From assembly GCA_020627525.1 (NCBI GenBank), contig JAHDGP010000100.1, positions 1 to 7,930 of the forward strand: a DNA stretch of 7,930 nt, given 5' to 3'. Shown here one piece after another: positions 1-6,513 of the stretch. Positions within the stretch are counted from its first letter, which is position 1; each line of letters opens with the position of its first letter. The notes under the pieces are model-generated. The model saw nothing but the letters and a program-made list of their open reading frames with translations, did not search any database and had not been told where the DNA came from. The position numbers were made by a program, and so were the translations under genes. This DNA is from Bacteroidota bacterium. GTDB lineage: Bacteria; Bacteroidota; Bacteroidia; Chitinophagales; UBA2359.

Positions 1-200
1 AAAGAGGCGCTGCACTTAAAGGTACAAAGACACAGTTTGTCTATAAAGTACAGAACAATATCGCTACAAAAACAAGAATATCAAAAGGCTTGGTCAGCTC
101 TGAATATTTTGAAATTATCGAAGGATTAAAAGAAGGAGATGAAATTATTGTTTCCGAAACAGAAGAATTCAATCATATGGAATCGTTTCAAATAAACTAA
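1..200 (+). CDS. Periplasmic adaptor (HlyD/MFP family) of an ABC efflux system, C-terminal fragment
   Basis: The reading frame is open from the window edge (first full codon at base 3) to a TAA at 198-200, giving 65 residues of a protein whose start lies upstream. The fragment has the usual end of membrane-fusion adaptors: a short beta-rich stretch with FVYKVQNN, then an I-x-K-G-L turn, then EIIEGLKEGDEIIVSE, which matches the family's closing 'I-x-x-G-L-x-x-G-D-x-V-V' motif of the membrane-proximal domain. Such proteins bridge an inner-membrane transporter and a TolC channel across the periplasm. One base separates its stop from the start of the TolC-type gene, so the two are almost certainly co-transcribed. 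With ATPase and MacB-type permeases downstream, a MacA-like partner is more likely than an RND adaptor, although the fragment alone cannot separate the two. Promoter and N-terminus are outside the window. Confidence 0.85.
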   Translation, partial: RGAALKGTKTQFVYKVQNNIATKTRISKGLVSSEYFEIIEGLKEGDEIIVSETEEFNHMESFQIN

Positions 201-201
201 C

Positions 202-1692
202 ATGAGACTATATTTGAAAAACATACCAGCAAACAAAATTAGAAAAATCGTATTCTTTACATTTTTTCTATGCAACTTGTGCTATATACGAAACAGTCTT
301 GCACAAAATGTGGTTAGCTTAGAAACAATTTTATCTCAAGTTATCAATAGTAGTTATGCAGTAAAGACAGCTGAGCATCAAAAAAAGATTGCTTTTCATT
401 CTTATGAATTTTACAAGAGTCAACTCAAACCCAATATAACTGTAATGGGAGATTTGCCAAACTATAACAAGACCTCTTTTCCTGTTGTACAGCCAAACGG
501 CAACATTTCCTTTCAATCTATAACACAAGCAAACAGCTCGTTTTCAGCATTTGCTTCTCAGTTAATTCCATCTACAGGAGGAACAGTTTTTGTCAATAGT
601 GATTTACAAAGATTTGATGATTTTAGCACAAGGTCAAACCAATACAATGGCATTCCTGTTAGAGCTGGAATTTTTCAACCATTGAAAGGTTACAATCCGT
701 GGAAATTCGAAAAAAACATTCAAAAATTTAATCTAAAAGAATCAGAACTGACTTACAACATTAAAATCGAAGAAGCATTAGGCGTGGCAGTAAATTTATA
801 TTTCAATATTCTTATAGCAAAACAAAATCTTGAAATTGCAAAAACCAATCAAAGTGTCAATGAAAATTTATTAAGAATAATTGAAGAAAAATTAGCTCTT
901 GGAAAGGTCAGCAAAGATGAAAAACTTCAATTAGAAATTGAGTTGAACAACGCAAAGTTTGCAGTATCTTCCGAAACTTCACAGCTAGAAACAGCTATTT
1001 CGCTCTTATATACTTTTTTAGGATTGTCTATTCCAGACATTGACACAGAGTTTACAACACCCAATAATCAACCAATTGATGGTGTTGATACGGGGGCACT
1101 AATTTCAAATTATAAAAAAAACAGACCAGAAATATTTACTTATCAAAAAGAAATCAGTAAAACTAAACAAGACATTTCAAAGGCTAAATTTGATCATGGA
1201 ATGCAGGTAAACTTAGAGGCTTCAATTGGCTTCGCCAAAGGTGCAGACAGTATTGATGACGTCTATATTGATCCTTTTGATGAACAAAAATTTAATTTAA
1301 GGCTAATGATTCCTATTTTAGATTGGGGGAAAAGAAAAGCGGCAATAAAACAAATCGAAGTTAGAAAGCAAGACCTAGAAGAAGGGTACAAACAACGGTT
1401 TTTGGAAATAGAAAACAGTATTAAACAAAATGCCAATCGTTTTACAAGACTACAAACAGAAATTAAACTTTTAAAAGAAATAATGGAAAAGGGGGAAGAG
1501 CGATTTGAAATTTCGAACAATAGATATATTCTTGGAAACATTGACATTACCAATTTAACATTGGCTCAAAGGGAAAAAGATCAAGCAAAAAGAACATACA
1601 TAAATGCACTTAAACTGTATTGGACTACTTATTATCAATTGAGAGCATTGAGCGGTTTTGATGTCATTAAAAATAAAAAAATAATTTATTAA
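202..1692 (+). CDS. TolC-family outer-membrane efflux protein
   Basis: This 496-residue protein has the size and two-fold layout of TolC/OEP channels, which form trimeric outer-membrane barrels with long periplasmic helical tunnels. A basic N-terminus and a hydrophobic stretch (about 15-33) ending in S-L-A-Q suggest a signal peptide cleaved near residue 35. The first OEP repeat includes the long helices around 190-275 (VNLYFNILIAKQNLEIAKTN, then EEKLALGKVSKDEKLQLEIE). The second begins near N307-R-P-E, a conserved entry motif, and holds P-I-L-D-W-G-K-R-K (about 371-379), matching the family's strand-to-helix junction. Strong heptad-like helical character continues to about 480. ATG 202 was chosen because it lies one base after the adaptor stop and precedes the signal peptide; there is no Shine-Dalgarno motif, as is common in Bacteroidota. 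It supplies the outer-membrane exit for the adaptor, ATPase and permeases encoded around it. Confidence 0.93.
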   Translation: MRLYLKNIPANKIRKIVFFTFFLCNLCYIRNSLAQNVVSLETILSQVINSSYAVKTAEHQKKIAFHSYEFYKSQLKPNITVMGDLPNYNKTSFPVVQPNGNISFQSITQANSSFSAFASQLIPSTGGTVFVNSDLQRFDDFSTRSNQYNGIPVRAGIFQPLKGYNPWKFEKNIQKFNLKESELTYNIKIEEALGVAVNLYFNILIAKQNLEIAKTNQSVNENLLRIIEEKLALGKVSKDEKLQLEIELNNAKFAVSSETSQLETAISLLYTFLGLSIPDIDTEFTTPNNQPIDGVDTGALISNYKKNRPEIFTYQKEISKTKQDISKAKFDHGMQVNLEASIGFAKGADSIDDVYIDPFDEQKFNLRLMIPILDWGKRKAAIKQIEVRKQDLEEGYKQRFLEIENSIKQNANRFTRLQTEIKLLKEIMEKGEERFEISNNRYILGNIDITNLTLAQREKDQAKRTYINALKLYWTTYYQLRALSGFDVIKNKKIIY

Positions 1693-1710
1693 ACTTAATG
1701 TTTATCATAT

Positions 1711-1733
1711 TACCCTTCGACAAGCTCAGGGTA
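1711..1733. repeat. Short hairpin-forming repeat word between the TolC and ATPase genes
   Basis: The 71-base spacer contains TACCCT (1711-1716) and its exact complement AGGGTA (1728-1733) around an 11-base interior. The interior includes the core CCTTCGACAAGCTCAGG, at 1714-1730, with TGACAGG just downstream. From memory, this core is a word that recurs as an interspersed repeat in many unrelated bacterial genomes; that cannot be checked here. It is locally more GC-rich than its surroundings. In RNA it would form a small imperfect stem inside the transcript between two exporter genes. There is no T-run after it, so it is not a standard terminator. It could be a REP-like element, an RNA processing or stability signal, or simply a passive insertion. 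Confidence 0.6.
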
Positions 1734-1763
1734 TGACAGGATACAAACTAAAATAAATTTCTT

Positions 1764-2429
1764 ATGGTAAAGTTACAAAACATATCAAAGGTTTACCGAA
1801 CCAAAACAATTGAGACAACAGCATTAAACAACATTGATTTAGATATTCCTAAAGGAGAATTCCTGAGTATAATGGGACCATCGGGATGTGGTAAAAGCAC
1901 GCTGCTAAACATCATGGGACTTTTAGACAAACCATCTAAAGGAACCATCCTTGTAGATGGTTTTCAGGTGGCTAATTACGCTAGCAAGTCTACAGCCAAG
2001 TTTAGAAATCAGAAATTGGGTTTTATATTTCAGAGTTTTCATCTAATTCCAGATTTAAATGTGATTGACAATGTGGAGTTGCCCTTATTGTATCGAAAAA
2101 CATCTTCCAAAGAAAGAAGAGAACTGTCCGAGCTAGCCCTAGGTTCAGTCGGATTGTCCAATCGTAAGTCTCATTTTCCTAGTCAACTTTCTGGTGGTCA
2201 GAAACAAAGAGTTGCCATTGCTCGCGCCATTGTCGGCAATCCTGAAATCATCCTTGCTGATGAGCCTACTGGTAACTTGGACAGTGTAATGGGTGATGAA
2301 ATAATGGATATTCTATTAAAACTTAATAGAAATAATGACACCACAGTCGTTATGGTTACCCACGATGAAAGAATGGCGAAAAAAACGCATCGCCTCATTC
2401 GTTTGTATGATGGTTCGCAAGTGGCATAA
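1764..2429 (+). CDS. ABC transporter ATP-binding protein, MacB/LolD/FtsE type
   Basis: This 221-residue protein is a stand-alone nucleotide-binding domain that would hydrolyse ATP on the cytoplasmic face and drive the two FtsX-type permeases encoded next. All motifs are intact: Walker A GPSGCGKST (38-46), Q-loop glutamine Q90 in GFIFQSFHLIP, signature LSGGQ (142-146) followed by KQRVAIARA, Walker B IILADEP (162-168) with catalytic E167, D-loop GNLDS (170-174) and H-loop H200 in VTHD. The Q-loop sequence and the ADEPTGNLDS block are typical of the MacB/LolD/FtsE branch. In MacB itself the ATPase is fused to the permease, whereas here it is separate. The start at 1764 gives the usual N-terminus (MVKLQNISKVY), and no upstream ribosome binding motif is visible. 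LolD-type lipoprotein release is a less likely role, because an adaptor and a TolC channel are encoded in the same run of genes. Confidence 0.95.
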   Translation: MVKLQNISKVYRTKTIETTALNNIDLDIPKGEFLSIMGPSGCGKSTLLNIMGLLDKPSKGTILVDGFQVANYASKSTAKFRNQKLGFIFQSFHLIPDLNVIDNVELPLLYRKTSSKERRELSELALGSVGLSNRKSHFPSQLSGGQKQRVAIARAIVGNPEIILADEPTGNLDSVMGDEIMDILLKLNRNNDTTVVMVTHDERMAKKTHRLIRLYDGSQVA

Positions 2430-2455
2430 TTAATTTTCTGAAAAAATCTTTTACA

Positions 2456-3796
2456 ATGTTATCAAATTATTTAAAACTAGCAATTCGAATATTGGGAAGG
2501 CGAAAATTTTTCACCTTCATTAGTTTATTCTGTATCAGTTTTACGCTTGGGATTTTAATGGTCATTCTTTCATTTCTACAAAGTGAAATTGGTTCAAATG
2601 CACCCTTATCTCAAAAAGATGATTTTGTCTTTTTATCTGGTATAAAAATGAGAACAATCTTTATGGATACAATTGTTAATGTTGACACTCTTTACAGAGA
2701 TGGAATTGAAATAATGGATACCACCTTTGAATACAAGAGAACGGGAAGTAGTGAATCCAATTCAAGTTTGAATTGCAACGTTGTTACAGACTTTCTTCAA
2801 GATTTGCCCTCTTCAAAATACATGACTATTTTTAACAATGGCAATGTCAGCGACCTTTACGTCAACAGGATAAAATTGTCGCTTAACATTATGTATGCAG
2901 ATCATAATTACTGGAATGTCTTTGATCACCAAATGTTAGAGGGGCGATCATTTGACAAAGCTGAGATGGCGTCTGCTGCCAGGGTTATTCTTATCTCAGA
3001 TAAAACAGCAAAAGATTATTTCGGCACATCGGAAAACATTGTCAATCGGGAAATGCTCATTGAAGAGAAAAATTATTCCGTTATTGGCGTATACAAACAC
3101 AAGGGAAAACTCATTGAATTCGTATCACCAGACGGGGTCATTCCTTATTCTAACATGGATCTTTCAAAACAGCAAAGTTATTACTTTGGTCCATTTCGTG
3201 TTATGTTTGTCAAAAAAGAAACTGCTTCGATTGAGAATTTAAAATCTGAAATTGAGGAGGTCGCTTCTCTTATCCCCTTAGATCATCCTGACAATAAATA
3301 CAATTATAATGAAACGATATTTATTCCTGAAACATTTAATGAAATGTATGCCCAAAACATATATTACGAAAAAGATCCAACCAAAAGTTATACTATAATG
3401 AAATGGTTCCTAATCGGTTTATTGCTGTTCTTTATTTTGTTACCAACATTAAATTTAATAAATCTAAACGTCAGTCGTATTATGGACAGGTCTGCCGAAA
3501 TTGGGGTCAGAAAAGCATTTGGCGCAAATCGAAGAAATGTTATTGTACAATTTATAATTGAAAATATTGTACAAACTTTAATTGGCGGAATACTGGGATT
3601 AGGTTTAGCATTATCTATAATTTACTTACTCAACAATAGTGGGTACTTAGGCAAAGCCGAGTTAATTTTAAACCCTTACTTCTTCTTTTACAGTTTAATC
3701 ATCACATTAATATTTGGGGTTATTTCTGGTTTATTACCAGCCTTAAAAATGTCTAACCTGCAAATTGTAAATGCATTAAAAGCAAACAAACTATGA
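2456..3796 (+). CDS. FtsX/MacB-type ABC permease, first of a pair
   Basis: This 446-residue membrane protein has the four-helix MacB/FtsX plan. TM1 spans about 17-41 (TFISLFCISFTLGILMVIL). A large extracytoplasmic domain of about 270 residues follows and fits the MacB periplasmic core type. TM2 is about 316-340, TM3 about 366-392 and TM4 about 407-430. After TM2 comes the family's conserved cytoplasmic segment R-S-A-E-I-G-V-R-K-A-F-G-A (about 345-357), and the C-terminus ends in P-A-L-K-M-S-N-L-Q-I-V-N-A-L-K, both typical FtsX-domain signatures thought to contact the ATPase. The gene begins 26 bases after the ATPase stop and overlaps the second permease by an ATGA, which implies translational coupling and a fixed ratio. 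MacB-type proteins do not thread substrate through the membrane; they transmit ATP-driven motion to the periplasm. The substrate cannot be inferred. Confidence 0.9.
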   Translation: MLSNYLKLAIRILGRRKFFTFISLFCISFTLGILMVILSFLQSEIGSNAPLSQKDDFVFLSGIKMRTIFMDTIVNVDTLYRDGIEIMDTTFEYKRTGSSESNSSLNCNVVTDFLQDLPSSKYMTIFNNGNVSDLYVNRIKLSLNIMYADHNYWNVFDHQMLEGRSFDKAEMASAARVILISDKTAKDYFGTSENIVNREMLIEEKNYSVIGVYKHKGKLIEFVSPDGVIPYSNMDLSKQQSYYFGPFRVMFVKKETASIENLKSEIEEVASLIPLDHPDNKYNYNETIFIPETFNEMYAQNIYYEKDPTKSYTIMKWFLIGLLLFFILLPTLNLINLNVSRIMDRSAEIGVRKAFGANRRNVIVQFIIENIVQTLIGGILGLGLALSIIYLLNNSGYLGKAELILNPYFFFYSLIITLIFGVISGLLPALKMSNLQIVNALKANKL

Positions 3797-4956
3797 TAAA
3801 ACACATTCTTACACTTATCTGGAACAAAAAAGGGAGCAATGCTTTAATGGTTTTAGAAATTTTCTTATCATTTATTGTATTGTTTTTTGCATTGACTTAT
3901 TTCTTTTTCAATTTAGAAAAAATAAATAAACCTCTGGGATTTGAAACACAAAACAGGTGGATGATATCTTTGGATAATGTCTACAAATTGGATTCCATTG
4001 ATGCAGTAAATGTAATCAAAAATTTAAAAAGCAATTTGCTTGCGCAAGAGGAAATCGAATCCGTTTCTTTTGCTTCCACTGCTGCACCATTCATTAAATC
4101 GCAATCAAATAATGGAACTGATTTAAATGGTTTTAATATGATGGCATTGATCATTGAAACAGATTTGGATTTTAAAAACACATTGGGGTCAAAAATCATT
4201 GAAGGCAGATGGTTTAACGAAGATGATCTAAATGCTTCTATTCCGCCAGTATTGGTAAACAAATATTTTATGGATAAATATTATAGTGATAAGTCAATGA
4301 TAGACAGTACTATTTTGTTTGATGATCCACATAGAATTATTGGTGTAATTGATGGATATAGGTATTTAGGAGAATTTTCAGAAACCAAAACCAGTATGTT
4401 TTTTTTAAATCAGTATATTCATAATCAGGATCACGCTATCCTAAAAATGCAAGCCAATACTCCAGCATCTTTTGAAGAGAGATTAGCACAAATTATTAGA
4501 GAATCTACTGGCACTAGCGGTTCTATTGTTCAGAATTTAGACAAAATGAAAATAGAAGATAGCCGTAAAAGCTGGCTGATGTTGTATGCTTTGTTATTTA
4601 TTTGTATCTTTTTATGTTTAAATGTAGCCTTTGGTCTTTTTGGAGTGCTGTCATATAGTATCAATAAAAGAAAAGCAGAAATTGGATTGCGTCAAGCCTT
4701 GGGCGCGCACAGTTTGGATATAAGCAAACAGTTTATTTTAGAAATACTTTTTTTAACAGGATTGGCTTTGGTTATAGGAATATTTTTTGCAATTCAAATT
4801 CCTATTCTAAATGTGACAGAATATAAAGATGCATTGTTTTTTAAATCAATTATATTTTCAAGTATCATTATTTTGATGTTGGTTTTTACCTGCGCTTTGT
4901 TTCCAAGTTTACAAGCTGCCAAAATAACTCCAGCAAATTCATTACATGAAGATTAA
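3793..4956 (+). CDS. FtsX/MacB-type ABC permease, second of a pair
   Basis: This 387-residue protein has the same four-helix plan as its neighbour but is shorter, mainly in the extracytoplasmic domain. TM1 is about 15-40, TM2 about 262-288, TM3 about 313-335 and TM4 about 347-372. The post-TM2 motif reads R-K-A-E-I-G-L-R-Q-A-L-G-A (about 293-305), and the C-terminus has P-S-L-Q-A-A-K-I-T-P-A-N-S-L. These match the first permease closely in motif while the periplasmic parts differ, so the pair most likely forms a heterodimer around two copies of the ATPase. The start codon lies in the ATGA overlap at 3793-3796. The stop at 4954-4956 abuts directly the long palindrome that follows. A truncated canonical MacB is unlikely, because both ends carry complete family features. 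Confidence 0.9.
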   Translation: MIKHILTLIWNKKGSNALMVLEIFLSFIVLFFALTYFFFNLEKINKPLGFETQNRWMISLDNVYKLDSIDAVNVIKNLKSNLLAQEEIESVSFASTAAPFIKSQSNNGTDLNGFNMMALIIETDLDFKNTLGSKIIEGRWFNEDDLNASIPPVLVNKYFMDKYYSDKSMIDSTILFDDPHRIIGVIDGYRYLGEFSETKTSMFFLNQYIHNQDHAILKMQANTPASFEERLAQIIRESTGTSGSIVQNLDKMKIEDSRKSWLMLYALLFICIFLCLNVAFGLFGVLSYSINKRKAEIGLRQALGAHSLDISKQFILEILFLTGLALVIGIFFAIQIPILNVTEYKDALFFKSIIFSSIIILMLVFTCALFPSLQAAKITPANSLHED

Positions 4957-5118
4957 TTAAGTACTTGAACATAAATAATCGGGTATTTCAAAATAGATAT
5001 TTTTTTGATTTACAAGAAAAAAAATCAAGCATAGCGGGGCTACGGTTTATTTTTTTGACGAAGAAAATCAGAAAAAGATAATTTTTGAATACTTGATTAC
5101 TTATGTTCACGTACTTAA
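4957..5118. repeat. Long imperfect palindrome (MITE-like or giant hairpin) between exporter and regulatory genes
   Basis: Nearly the whole spacer after the second permease gene is one inverted repeat. The left arm starts TTAAGTACTTGAACATAA (4957-4974) and the right arm, read on the other strand from 5118, starts TTAAGTACGTGAACATAA. The outer 24 bases match at 22 positions, and pairing continues with mismatches and one base of slippage. The centre is a GC-rich tip, TAGC-GGG-GCTA (5032-5042), inside very AT-rich arms. It begins on the base after the permease stop codon and ends 39 bases before the regulator start. No open frame of note lies inside. Possible identities are a non-autonomous mobile element with inverted ends, a dispersed palindromic repeat, or a transcript hairpin that reduces read-through into the regulator genes. 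The outermost TTAA at both ends could be part of a target site, but no convincing longer duplication flanks it. Confidence 0.8.
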
Positions 5119-5157
5119 ATCAACTTTTACAATTTGCGTTCGTTAAACAAGTAAAGA

Positions 5158-6513
5158 ATGATGAAAATTCTTATAATAGATGATGATAGAGCTGTTTGCT
5201 CAAGCCTCAAGCTACTATTGAGTAGAAAAGGGTATGAGGTAACAAGCATTCATCACCCATCTGTCGCTATGGAAACCATCGAACAATTGTCTCCTGATTT
5301 TATTTTATTGGATATGAATTTCACAATAAATACATCTGGAAAACAAGGATTAAATCTATTGAAAACTGTTAGGAATTCACATCCTAAAATTTCAATAATT
5401 TTGATGACAGGTTGGGCTACTGTACAAATTGCTGTGGAAGGAATGAAGTTGGGTGCAAAAGATTTTATTGCCAAACCGTGGAACAATAATGATTTAATTA
5501 ATTCTATTGAAAATATAAAAAAAATACATCACACAGAAAATCATTTTTCAAATTCTAAAGCAACAGTAGAAAACACCAATATTATTGGCAGCAGTAAAGA
5601 GATGTTAGCTGTCATGGCAATGGTTGAAAAAGTAGCTGGCACCGAAGCAAGCGTTTTGATAACTGGAGAAAGTGGGACAGGGAAAGAATTGATTGCAGAA
5701 GCCATTCATCAAAGAAGTACAAGAAACCACGCTCCTTTCATAAAAGTCAATTTAGGAGGTATTCCCAATGATCTGTTTGAAAGTGAAATGTTTGGACATT
5801 TGAAAGGCACTTTTACGGGAGCTGTTTCAGATCGTGAAGGAAGATTTACAAAGGCGAATAAAGGCACTATTTTTTTGGATGAAATTGGTGAACTTGAACT
5901 GGCAAGTCAAGTAAAATTATTGCGTGTGCTACAAGAAAAGACATTTGAAAAATTAGGATCAAGTGAAACGCAAAGAACCGATGTAAGAGTTATCTGTGCT
6001 ACCAATCGAAATTTAGAAAAGCAGGTGACAAACGGTAAGTTTAGGGAAGATCTTTTTTACCGCATAAATTTAATAAACATCCATCTCCCACCCCTTAATG
6101 ATCGCAAATCTGATATTCCTGATTTGGTAAACTATTTTATTAATAATGTATCTCAGCTATACAACACAAGACGCCCATACATAAATGAGGAGACTCTGAA
6201 CTGGTTGTCGAATCAAGAATACAAGGGCAACATAAGGCAATTAAAAAACATCATTGAACGAACATTTATCCTAAATTTAAACAAGAAAGACTTGATAAGA
6301 AAGGACTTTCTTCCAGCATTTAATTTTTCTGAATCCAAAACAAATCAATCAAATGCATTAAATTTACAAGCAATTGAAATTGACGCTATAAAAAGAGCAT
6401 TGGCAAAATACGATCACTCAGTTAGTGCATCAGCTAAAGCTTTGGGCATCACTCGAAGTTCCTTGTATCGCAGACTAGAAAAATATGGGATAAAACATGA
6501 GCCTAAAATTTAA
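5158..6513 (+). CDS. Sigma-54-dependent NtrC-family response regulator
   Basis: This 451-residue protein has three parts. The receiver (about 3-125) has acidic residues D8-D10, phospho-acceptor D52, T84 and K106 in K-P-W. The AAA+ sigma-54 activation domain (about 140-375) has Walker A GESGTGKE (170-177), Walker B IFLDEI (238-243), and the F-R-E-D-L-F-Y-R-I segment (295-303) with conserved arginines. A Fis-type helix-turn-helix (about 403-445) contains SASAKALGITRSSLYRRLEK. Phosphorylation by the downstream kinase should let it remodel sigma-54 RNA polymerase at a -24/-12 promoter. Two points stand out. The loop that touches sigma-54 reads GTFTGA (217-222) instead of GAFTGA. The segment after D52 (MNFTINTSGKQGL) replaces the usual M-P-x-x-x-G with a longer, proline-free loop. 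Two adjacent ATG codons (5158, 5161) are possible starts; the second gives the more usual MKILIIDDD. The likely target is the exporter operon's own promoter upstream of this window, but this is inference. Confidence 0.95.
   Translation: MMKILIIDDDRAVCSSLKLLLSRKGYEVTSIHHPSVAMETIEQLSPDFILLDMNFTINTSGKQGLNLLKTVRNSHPKISIILMTGWATVQIAVEGMKLGAKDFIAKPWNNNDLINSIENIKKIHHTENHFSNSKATVENTNIIGSSKEMLAVMAMVEKVAGTEASVLITGESGTGKELIAEAIHQRSTRNHAPFIKVNLGGIPNDLFESEMFGHLKGTFTGAVSDREGRFTKANKGTIFLDEIGELELASQVKLLRVLQEKTFEKLGSSETQRTDVRVICATNRNLEKQVTNGKFREDLFYRINLINIHLPPLNDRKSDIPDLVNYFINNVSQLYNTRRPYINEETLNWLSNQEYKGNIRQLKNIIERTFILNLNKKDLIRKDFLPAFNFSESKTNQSNALNLQAIEIDAIKRALAKYDHSVSASAKALGITRSSLYRRLEKYGIKHEPKI

Noticed and set aside
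1693..1763. Sigma-54 (-24/-12) promoter in the intergenic spacers.
   Set aside because: No GG and GC pair with correct spacing and flanking TGG/TTGC bases was found here, in 4957-5157 or in 7790-7930.
2952..3242. Second plus-strand frame inside the first permease gene.
   Set aside because: It lies wholly within a gene with clear family features and has no motif of its own; a frame shadow.
5079..5087. Possible Bacteroidota-type promoter inside the right arm: TTTG at 5054-5057, then TAATTTTTG at 5079-5087.
   Set aside because: The -7-like element is one base longer than TAnnTTTG, and the spacing of 21 is off the usual value; T-rich sequence makes chance matches likely.
4957..5118. Reading the palindrome as a CRISPR unit or a tRNA/rRNA gene.
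   Set aside because: There is only one inverted unit, no regularly spaced direct repeats, and no cloverleaf or rRNA-like sequence.
5128..5136. TACAATTTG, 21 bases before the regulator start, as a -7 element.
   Set aside because: It has three instead of two spacer bases and no TTG-like element at the right distance upstream.
5103..5183. Small open frame of 26 codons starting in the palindrome arm and running into the regulator gene.
   Set aside because: It overlaps the regulator start in another frame, has no recognisable features, and its start lies within the repeat; most likely chance.
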